From contig OY282457.1 in NCBI GenBank assembly GCA_958296235.1, positions 3,777,338-3,841,337 on the forward strand: 64,000 bases of DNA, in the 5' to 3' direction. Of the stretch, positions 50,098 to 57,522 are shown in pieces. The number at the start of each line of letters is the position of its first letter. Within the stretch, counting starts at the first letter, position 1. The notes beneath the pieces are model-generated. The model ran no database searches. It saw only the letters and a program-made list of their open reading frames with translations, and was not told the origin of the DNA. A program made the translations under genes and the position numbers. The DNA is from an uncultured Candidatus Binatia bacterium. Its GTDB lineage: Bacteria > Desulfobacterota > Binatia > Bin18.

Positions 50098-50898
50098 TCA
50101 TCCGAGCCGAGCAACAAAGTTCTCCAGCGCCTGGTTGAACGCCAGCGGCTGCTCAATCTGGTACATATGGGCAACGTCTGTGACGATCTGCAAGTCCGCG
50201 TTGGGCATCTGTTCGGCCAGAATCCGGTTCGCTTCAACTGGCGTGGCTTCATCCTCTTCGCCAACCACTATCAGCGTGGGCTGGCTGATCTCTGCGAGCC
50301 TGGGCGTAATATCCCAATTCCAGACGCCGTCCGGGTGTTCGACCAGGGCGCAGGCCACGCGCCGCGGAAAGGCCACGCTATCGAGCAGGTTGTTTTTGAG
50401 CAGGTGACAGATCTCGGGCCGCTCGCGTCGCGTCCGCTGGGAGAAACACCGTCGCACAAACTCGTCGGTCATCTCCTCGTATTTGGTCCGCAAGTCTCTC
50501 AGCAGATCGGTCGAATCCACAAAGCGGGTCAGATGTGTCGCGCTGCTGATAATCAGATTGCCGGCGACGAGGTCCGGGTTGTCCAGGCATATCTGCATGG
50601 CCCGCATACCGCCCATGGAATTGCCGACCAGAATCGCGCGGTCAATGCCCAAGGCGGCCAGCACCGCGGCATCGTCGGCCGCCATGTCCTGAATGGCGTA
50701 GCCGCTCAGGGGTTTGCTCGAACGGCCGTGGCCACGGGCCTCAATCACAATGCAGCGATAGCGGTGGGCCAGCAGCGGAACCTGGTAGGCCCATATCCAG
50801 GCATTGCAGGAATAGCCGTGCAGAAAAACGAGCGGCAGACCCTGCCCATAATCGTCGTAATACACCTGAACCCCATGTTCTCGTTCAACGAATGGCAT
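50098..50898 (-). CDS. Alpha/beta hydrolase
   Basis: A 266-aa hydrolase. LPLVFLHGYSCNAWIWAYQV has the oxyanion-hole HG motif, ILVGNSMGGMRAMQICLDNP near 90-109 carries the nucleophile Ser, and LIVVGEEDEATPVEANRILA near 210 carries the acid Asp. VTDVAHMYQIEQPLAFNQAL near 241 has the His. This resembles meta-cleavage-product or lactone hydrolases. It is between two SnoaL-like genes on the same strand with short gaps, an apparent operon with the LLM gene. Confidence 0.9.
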   Translation of the reverse strand: MPFVEREHGVQVYYDDYGQGLPLVFLHGYSCNAWIWAYQVPLLAHRYRCIVIEARGHGRSSKPLSGYAIQDMAADDAAVLAALGIDRAILVGNSMGGMRAMQICLDNPDLVAGNLIISSATHLTRFVDSTDLLRDLRTKYEEMTDEFVRRCFSQRTRRERPEICHLLKNNLLDSVAFPRRVACALVEHPDGVWNWDITPRLAEISQPTLIVVGEEDEATPVEANRILAEQMPNADLQIVTDVAHMYQIEQPLAFNQALENFVARLG

Positions 50899-50916
50899 GG
50901 TTTCGCCTCTTCTCTT

Positions 50917-51390
50917 TTACTCCTGTCCGAGGAAGGGTTTTTTCACCCAGCCGTCGCCGTATCGCGTAAAGAAGAAGGGCGTCACGCTGAGGTATGTGAA
51001 TTGCCACTCGCCGTCACGCTTCTCATAGCGTTCTTCGTATCGACCGGTCAGCCAGGCGGCCTGGTTGCCCTCGGCCAGGGTGCAGGGCTGGAACAGATAC
51101 CACTGCCCGGTGGCGGTATCCGCGTCCACCTCAATAATGGGGTTCATGACGTTGTGAACCGCAAACGGAAAAATTGCGGACGCGCCCTGAAAGAATGTTC
51201 GGATCGCCTCGCGGCCGGCATGCCGGCCAAAGTTCCCGCCATCCCAGACCGCGTCCTCAGCAAACAGCTCCGCAATGCCGTCCGCGTCGTATTGAGCGTC
51301 GCACAAGGCGCAGTAGCGGGCTTTGAGTTTCTTGATGGCTTCAATGCTCTCCAGAGTTTGAATGCGTTGAGCGAGATCGTCAGCGTTCAT
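50917..51390 (-). CDS. NTF2-like/SnoaL-like protein
   Basis: A 157-aa protein: LESIEAIKKLKARYCALCDA, a central DGIAELFAEDAVWDGGNFGR, then GREAIRTFFQGAS and YEKRDGEWQFTYLSVTPFFF. This is the 'SnoaL-like with AIKxLKxRYxxxxD' group often found with scytalone-dehydratase-like proteins. It is the first gene of the minus-strand run 51390-48584. Function unknown. Confidence 0.85.
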   Translation of the reverse strand: MNADDLAQRIQTLESIEAIKKLKARYCALCDAQYDADGIAELFAEDAVWDGGNFGRHAGREAIRTFFQGASAIFPFAVHNVMNPIIEVDADTATGQWYLFQPCTLAEGNQAAWLTGRYEERYEKRDGEWQFTYLSVTPFFFTRYGDGWVKKPFLGQE

Positions 51391-51423
51391 GTCTTCCCTC
51401 CTTGGTGAGATAGTATTGTTCCG

Positions 51424-53685
51424 TTATTGCGGAAGAACCGGGGGTGTGGCCGGCTCCGTTTTGACCAAACGACACGGCAGACCGCGCAGCAGCCAGGTGC
51501 CCATCATGGGGTCGCACTGCGCCGGGTCATCATCGGTACACACATTGATATTCGTTTCCCACAGACCGTACAGCTCAGGATCATGCCCCGAGCGCTCGGG
51601 ATACCACCAGCGGTCGGCCTGGACGACGCGTGGATGGAGCGTTGCATTCAAACGGGCGACGTGCTGCACGCTGCCGATTGGTGTCTCGATGCTGATCCAC
51701 GTCCCGTCTTCAATACCAAGTTCCGCTGCGGCGCGCGGGTGAAGCTGAACCTCCGGGTGGGGATATTTCTTGCGGAACCAGGGCATCTGCTGGCTGTTCT
51801 GATGAAAGCCTTCGATCACCCGCCCGCCGGTTGTCAGTACCAGTGGATAGTCGGTGGACCAGCGCGTAAAGATTGCCGGTTCCTCGTAGACGGGCAGGGC
51901 TGGGTAGTCGAGTTCGGCCAGGATGGCTGAGCGTAACTCTACCCGCCCGGATGGGGTCCCAAAGCGGGGCCCCTCGTCCTGGTCAGACCGGTCAACGAAT
52001 TTTCCGTAGCGTGGTCCGGCGGACCTCCACGGTCCGCGCTGCCGCGCGAGGGTGTGGAAGCTGAGGCCGGCCGGTCGCAGGCAGGTATCCCAGAACTCTT
52101 CAACAGTCTCGGGCCAGTCGGCCTCCTGACCCAGCCGTCGCCCGAGGTCTCTCCACAGGGCATAATCGCTCCGGTGCCCCTGCTCGGGCTCAAGGGCTCC
52201 CCAGCCCGCCACGGCGTAATCGCCGGCCGTGCCCATATAGCCCAGGCCGGTCGAGAAGGACGGCTTTTCGAGCCAGTGACAGGCCGGCAGGACGTAGTCG
52301 GCCAACTGCGCGGTCGGAGACAGAAACAGGTCATGGACCACCAGCAGTTCCAGGTTGGCGCTCCGCAGCGCCTGTTCCACTCGCCTGGCATTACCGCTTC
52401 CACCCAGCGGGTTATGGTGCTGGACAATCAGACCCTTGACCGGATACGGCTCGCCCTGGGTAATCGCCTGCCACAGGCTGGGCTCATGGGCTGAAGCTGT
52501 CCAACTCAGCAGGTGATGCTTGTCGTACCACGCCGACGCTAGGGCCGCATCGAGCCGTTTATATCCGTCGCCCAGCAGACGATACCGATCACGCCCCAGT
52601 CGTTTGCGCCACTGTTCTGCGGGCAGTCGGTCCATCAGCATCACATCCCCGTTTGCCACGACCTGCCGGGGCGGTCCGGTCAGGCAGTGGCCGCCCTCGC
52701 GGTCCAGATTGCCGCTTATGGCTACCAGACTGGCAATCGCGCGCGCACTCTGGAGGCTGGTTGGACCGAGCTGGCATACCCCGTTGCCACTATTGATAAG
52801 GCCGGGCCGACTGCGGGCAAACAGCCGCGCCGCTTTGACCAGGAGTTCTTGTGGGACCCAGGTGAGCTCGGCGGCCCGCTGCGGTGGGTAGGCGGCCACG
52901 TGCTGCTGCAAGGCGTCGAACCCGGTGGTGTACTGCTCGACAAATTCTCGGTCGTACAGCTCTTCTTCAATCAGCACGGAGAGCCAGCCCAAGGCTAAGG
53001 CCGCATCCGTCCCAGGCCGGAGCTGCAACCACAGGTCGGCCCGTTTTGCCTCGGTCGTATAGTGGGGGTCAATCACAATGAGTGTCGCGCCCTGGCGGTG
53101 GGCCTTGACGATCTGCTTCCACAGGAGGGGCAGCGACGCGCTCGGGCGCATCCCCCACAGCACAATACATTGCGTCAGACCGGGGATGGGAGAGGTGTGT
53201 GAAGTTGGACCATAGCCATAGGTCAGGGCCTCGGCCATGGCTGTTGGGCCGGAGCAGATTTTATCCTGTCCGGCGCTATTGGGGCTGCCGAAAAGATTCA
53301 GAAAGCGCTCGCCCAGACCCCAGTCCGCACCGTGAAACGTGCCAAAGGTGACAGCCACACTTTCGGGACCGTGCTGTTGCTTCAGGGTTTGGAGCCGCGT
53401 GGCAATGTCGTCCAGGGCCTCGTCCCAGGCGACCCGTTGCCAGGCACCCGCTCCGCGTCGCCCGGTGCGCTTGAGCGGCCAGTGGACACGCCCATCCTGA
53501 TAGTGCAGCTCGGCGGCCCGACGGCCTTTAATGCAGATAAAGCCCTGACTGACGGGATGGGCTGCATCGCCGCTGATCCGGGTGATACGTCCCTCTTCCA
53601 CATGGGCAAGCACGCCACACTGCTGGGAGCAGCTACAACACGTGACGGGCCTGACGGCTGTCATCTCTTGCGTGGAAAGAGTCAT
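51424..53685 (-). CDS. Molybdopterin-dependent oxidoreductase (DMSO reductase/formate dehydrogenase family)
   Basis: A 753-aa catalytic subunit. A [4Fe-4S] set CCSCSQQC near 16-23 with GFICIKGRRAAELHY near 48-62 supplies the N-terminal cluster. WQRVAWDEALDDIATRLQTL is the common start of the molybdopterin domain, and SGPTAMAEALTYGYG near 144 is the metal-ligand region. GNGVCQLGPTSLQSARAIAS is mid-domain, and FTRWSTDYPLVLTTGGRVIE with HPRAAAELGIEDGTWISIET marks the C-terminal cofactor domain. There is no Tat signal. No partner Fe-S or membrane subunit is adjacent, so it looks stand-alone and cytoplasmic. Confidence 0.9.
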   Translation of the reverse strand: MTLSTQEMTAVRPVTCCSCSQQCGVLAHVEEGRITRISGDAAHPVSQGFICIKGRRAAELHYQDGRVHWPLKRTGRRGAGAWQRVAWDEALDDIATRLQTLKQQHGPESVAVTFGTFHGADWGLGERFLNLFGSPNSAGQDKICSGPTAMAEALTYGYGPTSHTSPIPGLTQCIVLWGMRPSASLPLLWKQIVKAHRQGATLIVIDPHYTTEAKRADLWLQLRPGTDAALALGWLSVLIEEELYDREFVEQYTTGFDALQQHVAAYPPQRAAELTWVPQELLVKAARLFARSRPGLINSGNGVCQLGPTSLQSARAIASLVAISGNLDREGGHCLTGPPRQVVANGDVMLMDRLPAEQWRKRLGRDRYRLLGDGYKRLDAALASAWYDKHHLLSWTASAHEPSLWQAITQGEPYPVKGLIVQHHNPLGGSGNARRVEQALRSANLELLVVHDLFLSPTAQLADYVLPACHWLEKPSFSTGLGYMGTAGDYAVAGWGALEPEQGHRSDYALWRDLGRRLGQEADWPETVEEFWDTCLRPAGLSFHTLARQRGPWRSAGPRYGKFVDRSDQDEGPRFGTPSGRVELRSAILAELDYPALPVYEEPAIFTRWSTDYPLVLTTGGRVIEGFHQNSQQMPWFRKKYPHPEVQLHPRAAAELGIEDGTWISIETPIGSVQHVARLNATLHPRVVQADRWWYPERSGHDPELYGLWETNINVCTDDDPAQCDPMMGTWLLRGLPCRLVKTEPATPPVLPQ

Positions 53686-53852
53686 GGCGCGCGCCTCTCA
53701 TGCAAACAATATGGAATCGCTCTAGTCCATCTCAGACCCGGTGTCAATGAAAAAGTGTTTCAGGCGCGCGAGACCACACACGAGAATATGTCTTGCCAAC
53801 ACGGGGGAAAAGGGCGTAGAGAGAAAAACGGTTCTGAAAAAGGGAGGGTGCG

Positions 53853-54953
53853 GTGAAATTCGGAATTTTCTCTACTGTGACAAAAGCCGACGAGCGCAGT
53901 GTCCAGCAATTATTCAGGGAAAACCTGGAACAAGTCGTGTACGCCGAACAGCTTGGCTACGACAGCTTTTGGTTTGCGGAACACCACTTTTCCACCTACA
54001 GCATGATTGCCTCGCCGAACTTGATGGTGGCTTCGGCCGCGCAGCGGACCAGCCGTATCAAGCTCGGCCCGGCGGTCAATGTCTTACCCTTCCACCATCC
54101 GATTCGTTTAGCCGAAGAAGGGGCCATGCTCGATATGATGAGTGATGGCCGCTTGCTGTGGGGCATAGGCCGGGGCATCCAGCCTGGAGAATTTATTCCG
54201 TGGAAGGTGGACCATAACCAGAGTCGTGAGATTTTTGACGAAACCCATGAGGCCGTCATTCGTGCCTGGACGCAGCCTGCCTTTTCTTACTCCGGCCGGT
54301 TCATTGATATTCCCGAGACGACCCTGGAGCTCCGGCCGGTCCAAAAACCACATCCCCCGGTTTGGACCGCGGGTCTGTCCGAACCGTCCGTTCGCTGGGC
54401 GGCGAAATATAACTATCCGTGTATGGAAGTCTATACCTTACTCCCGACCATGCAGCAGCATTGGGATATCTATAAAGAGGAAAATGCCCGGCACGCCCAC
54501 AGGATCGACCACGTTGGCCTGGTGCCGACCCGCCACGTGTATCTGGCGGCGACGGATGAGCAGGCAAAGGCGGAGGTTTTACCCACCTTAGCCACCCGTT
54601 GGCAGCAACTCCTCAAGCTCGCCAAACCTGCTGAAATGGCAAACTCGTCTTCCTACGCCTATCTCAAGGGAACGTTTGAGGCCGCGGCCAGAGGCGACCT
54701 GACTGAACTCATGGACCTGGGGATGCTCTTGATCGGCAGCCCGGAAACCTGTGTGCGGCTGATTCAGCGTCACCAGGAGTTTTTGCCGGACCTCCAGTAC
54801 ATGATTCTCTTTTTTGCCTATGGCAGCCTGAGTCAGGCGCAAATTCGGAACTCAATGCGGCTGTTTGCCGAGGAAGTCATGCCGGAGTTTGCAGCGGTTG
54901 AAGCCCACCTGCCACCGGGCAACGGACAGCGTGTCCGGGAGGAGCGGATATGA
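53853..54953 (+). CDS. LLM-class flavin-dependent oxidoreductase of an aromatic-cleavage-type operon
   Basis: A 366-aa luciferase-like protein. AEQLGYDSFWFAEHHFSTYS, AVNVLPFHHPIRLAEEGAML and MSDGRLLWGIGRGIQPGEFI are the family signatures of the flavin-monooxygenase branch. It starts behind AAGGGAGGGTGCG. Its stop overlaps the next gene's ATG by four bases, a firm sign of translational coupling with the two HAAO-like cupin genes. It could oxygenate the substrate cleaved by the following dioxygenase-like protein. Confidence 0.92.
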   Translation: MKFGIFSTVTKADERSVQQLFRENLEQVVYAEQLGYDSFWFAEHHFSTYSMIASPNLMVASAAQRTSRIKLGPAVNVLPFHHPIRLAEEGAMLDMMSDGRLLWGIGRGIQPGEFIPWKVDHNQSREIFDETHEAVIRAWTQPAFSYSGRFIDIPETTLELRPVQKPHPPVWTAGLSEPSVRWAAKYNYPCMEVYTLLPTMQQHWDIYKEENARHAHRIDHVGLVPTRHVYLAATDEQAKAEVLPTLATRWQQLLKLAKPAEMANSSSYAYLKGTFEAAARGDLTELMDLGMLLIGSPETCVRLIQRHQEFLPDLQYMILFFAYGSLSQAQIRNSMRLFAEEVMPEFAAVEAHLPPGNGQRVREERI

Positions 54954-55630
54954 CAGCCGTTACGCAGAAAATCTGGTTTGGGCAGCCGCTCGCGCCGGGC
55001 AAAAGACCCGTCAAGAAAAACCTGTTTGAAGAAATCCTGCACGCCACCGGAACCCTGGAGCTCGTGCCGGTTTTCCCCTATCTCGACGATGGTGCGATCG
55101 TGCCGTGTCTGAGCGTCTCGATTGGCGGGGCGAACGCCAAAAAGTTCCAGTTTTTTCACGAGAATGTTGTGCCTGAAGTGCTGCTCTGCCTCGCTGGAGA
55201 AGATAGTGCGCTCCAGGCCGGCCAGATGATGGCGTTGCCCAATATGCACGGAGTGAATAATTTCTTGAAAGACCTGACGAACGAACACGCCTATATGGTC
55301 GTGCTGATTACCATTCGCATGAACTCCCAGGACAATCAAAACGAGGGATTTGTGATGCGATGCGAGCAGTGCAACGAGGTCGTCTATCGGCGTGAAACCA
55401 ATATCAAGCGCGGACCGGAGCGGCCGTATTATCCAGAGTTCTATGCGCTCGGCTTCTATGCCGATGCGATTGATGAATTCAACGCCTCAGCGCGGGCGTG
55501 TCCCAAGTGCGGTCAGGTGCAGGAGCCCTTTCCGGCCGAGCAGGTCGGCTGGCGACGCTACGCTCAGCAGGTTGCGGTTGCCAACCGCGCCCGGACAGCA
55601 AGCGAGCAACGGGCCGGGCGCGACGGGTAG
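54950..55630 (+). CDS. 3-hydroxyanthranilate 3,4-dioxygenase-like cupin (metal ligands retained)
   Basis: A 226-aa protein with an N-terminal cupin and a C-terminal rubredoxin-like metal site. Candidate iron ligands are His70 and Glu76 in FFHENVVPEVLLCLAGE and His100 in MMALPNMHGVNNFL, matching HAAO His-x5-Glu...His. RCEQCNEVVYRRETN (Cys138/141) and ACPKCGQVQEPFP (Cys184/187) match the C-terminal metal-binding site of bacterial HAAO. These enzymes open an aromatic ring between hydroxyl-bearing carbon and carboxyl carbon. The start overlaps the LLM stop by four bases. Substrate need not be 3-hydroxyanthranilate. Confidence 0.78.
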   Translation: MTAVTQKIWFGQPLAPGKRPVKKNLFEEILHATGTLELVPVFPYLDDGAIVPCLSVSIGGANAKKFQFFHENVVPEVLLCLAGEDSALQAGQMMALPNMHGVNNFLKDLTNEHAYMVVLITIRMNSQDNQNEGFVMRCEQCNEVVYRRETNIKRGPERPYYPEFYALGFYADAIDEFNASARACPKCGQVQEPFPAEQVGWRRYAQQVAVANRARTASEQRAGRDG

Positions 55631-55642
55631 GGGGGGGCGGTT

Positions 55643-56221
55643 ATGGAACGCAGACGCATGGTCCAGCTCTTTGAGGCGGCTGAGCAACTCTGGGGGTCGT
55701 TCGATGATTTCCCTGCCCTGCCGCCCGGCATCGATCCGATGCCACATCTCAGTCGGAATACGATCTCGCAACCGTTCTTTCTGGTCAGCGACCAGGATCA
55801 GACGCTGATTAACCTGACTGGAGCGGGAGAGGTCTGGTTTGCGGGTGAGCGGCCAGAGCAATTCCAGCTTGCGGTTGGGGACAGCGTCTATATCCCAGCC
55901 GGTATCCCCAGTCAGGTGATAACCCACACGCCGAGTGTGCAGGTTCGCTTCAAAGCCGAGACACCAGGCAGAGAAGCTGTCGTGTGGTACTGTCCCAACT
56001 GCCGGGCTGTGGTGTACTGGCGCTCTATTGATACCCAGGCTGAAATCCCCCAAGCGGCCTATTGGCAAGCGGTTCAGCAGTTCAACACTGACCCTGCACT
56101 GCGTGGGTGCCCGGTCTGTCAGGGCGAACATCCTCGGGTTGAGTTGGGTGATATTGCCTGGCCGGCAGTCGCTCAAGCCCTTCAAGGCAAGATGGGCAAA
56201 TCGGAGGGAGGACAAGGATGA
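55643..56221 (+). CDS. HAAO-like cupin paralogue lacking metal ligands
   Basis: A 192-aa protein with the same two-part layout. The cupin region (DQTLINLTGAGEVWFAGERP and LAVGDSVYIPAGIPSQVITH) aligns with HAAO, but the His and Glu of the first motif read LVSDQDQT and the second His is replaced by GIPSQ. The C-terminal site is intact: VVWYCPNCRAVVYWRSID and RGCPVCQGEHP. It is therefore a likely non-catalytic partner, chaperone or regulatory subunit of the 54950-55630 protein. It begins 12 bases after that gene. The frame stays open past its stop at 56221 to 56310. Confidence 0.75.
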   Translation: MERRRMVQLFEAAEQLWGSFDDFPALPPGIDPMPHLSRNTISQPFFLVSDQDQTLINLTGAGEVWFAGERPEQFQLAVGDSVYIPAGIPSQVITHTPSVQVRFKAETPGREAVVWYCPNCRAVVYWRSIDTQAEIPQAAYWQAVQQFNTDPALRGCPVCQGEHPRVELGDIAWPAVAQALQGKMGKSEGGQG

Positions 56222-56418
56222 GTCCAGCGCGACTGCTTACTGCACGGCCAGGGGCGGGATGCCATCGATTTTTATACGGAAAAGAAGGTGATCGTGGAGC
56301 GGTGGGGGTGAGCAGAGGAAGGTAGTCGTGGAGCGCGGGAATATTGCCGCAGACCTTCGCGTCTTCTGCCCCATTCCTGAACGTGATACGTTCTGTGCAG
56401 TAACATCGGAGAATGACT

Positions 56419-56877
56419 ATGTTTTCTCGTGCTGATCTTGCTCTCTACAATCGCGATGGGCAGCTCATTGCTGTTGTCGAAGTAAAGAACAAGTTAGGAA
56501 CATCAGCTATCTGGGCCGCTCAGTTGCGCCGTAATATTCTTGCCCACGGGGGCTTTCAGAACGCGCCCTATTTCCTCCTTATGACACCGGATCGAATATA
56601 CCTCTGGAAGGATGCCGGCATCGCCCCTGTCCTGACCTCCCCAACCTATGAAAGGGCAGCTCAAGACATCTTTTCATCCTATTTTGATCAATCAGCTATA
56701 GAGCCGAGCGAGGTGAGTGGCGCTGCGTTTGAGCTTATTGTGGCAGCATGGCTGGAGAACCTTGTCAGGGCGGCAGACAAGCCGGAGGATTTGACGAGTG
56801 AGGCCATCTGGCTTGTTGAGTCTGGGTTGCTCAGTGCGATCCAAGATGGGCGCCTTGAGTACGAAGTTGCCGCGTGA
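56419..56877 (+). CDS. PD-(D/E)XK-nuclease-like protein paired with a PIN gene
   Basis: A 152-aa protein. RADLALYNRDGQLIAVVEVK ends in a Glu-x-Lys strand (AVVEVKNKLGTSAIWAAQLR) of the restriction-endonuclease-like fold; the preceding acidic position would be Asp in RADLALYN. YFLLMTPDRIYLWKD is the next strand. I cannot name the family. The start is the ATG at 56419 with CGGAG eight bases upstream. Its last four bases overlap the GTG start of the PIN-domain gene. Base use is AT-richer than in neighbouring genes, suggesting acquisition. Confidence 0.7.
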   Translation: MFSRADLALYNRDGQLIAVVEVKNKLGTSAIWAAQLRRNILAHGGFQNAPYFLLMTPDRIYLWKDAGIAPVLTSPTYERAAQDIFSSYFDQSAIEPSEVSGAAFELIVAAWLENLVRAADKPEDLTSEAIWLVESGLLSAIQDGRLEYEVAA

Positions 56878-57494
56878 ATATCTACGTTGAAACGAACTTC
56901 GTTCTTGAGTTGGCCTTGGATCAGGAGCAACGTGAAAGCTGCGAACAGATACTGTCTCTCTGTGAGGAGGGGGAGGCTCAACTCGTAATTCCTGCCTATT
57001 CTCTTGCCGAACCTTACGAGACGCTTACGCGCCGTCATGTGAAACGAAAGCAGATGAAAACAGACCTCGACCAGGAAGTGCGCCAACTCACGCGCACCGC
57101 ATTATATATGCGTCGGCTGAGTGACCTGCAAAGTGTAACAACTCTCCTTATAGACAGTGCGGACGATGAAGCGAAACGACTTGATGACACTCGTTCTCGG
57201 CTTCTCAAAATTTCCGAAATTATTCCACTTACCGCGCAGATTTTAGGCGAAGCGACTCGCGGCCAAAAGGTCTACGACCTCTCTCCTCAGGACGCTCTCG
57301 TATATGCGTCTGTCCTCCAACACCGCAGGCAAGATATTTCAGCTCAGGGATGTTTCTTAAACAGAAATTCGAGAGATTTTGATAATCCAGACATTGTTGA
57401 AGAACTGAACAAGTATAATTGCAAGTTGCTTCCCCGATTCGATACCGGTTATCAGTTTATTCTGAATGCGGTTTCCCAAGTTCCGCCTCTCTGA
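56874..57494 (+). CDS. PIN-domain RNase-like protein
   Basis: A 206-aa protein beginning VNIYVETNFVLELALDQEQR, the first PIN strand with Glu in place of the usual Asp. IPAYSLAEPYETLTRRHVKR has the conserved Glu, LSPQDALVYASVLQH the third acidic residue, and CFLNRNSRDFDNPDIVEELN the terminal Asp region. It is longer than VapC toxins (about 130 aa) because of a central insertion. The GTG start overlaps the nuclease-like gene by four bases. An RNase toxin paired with its neighbour is an inference. Confidence 0.8.
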   Translation: MNIYVETNFVLELALDQEQRESCEQILSLCEEGEAQLVIPAYSLAEPYETLTRRHVKRKQMKTDLDQEVRQLTRTALYMRRLSDLQSVTTLLIDSADDEAKRLDDTRSRLLKISEIIPLTAQILGEATRGQKVYDLSPQDALVYASVLQHRRQDISAQGCFLNRNSRDFDNPDIVEELNKYNCKLLPRFDTGYQFILNAVSQVPPL

Positions 57495-57522
57495 CTCTGA
57501 AAGGAAATTCAAGGGGGCTCTC

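Noticed and set aside
49690..51408. 572-codon plus-strand frame
   Set aside because: It runs antisense across three recognisable genes (two SnoaL-like, one alpha/beta hydrolase). A single real gene opposite three others is not credible.
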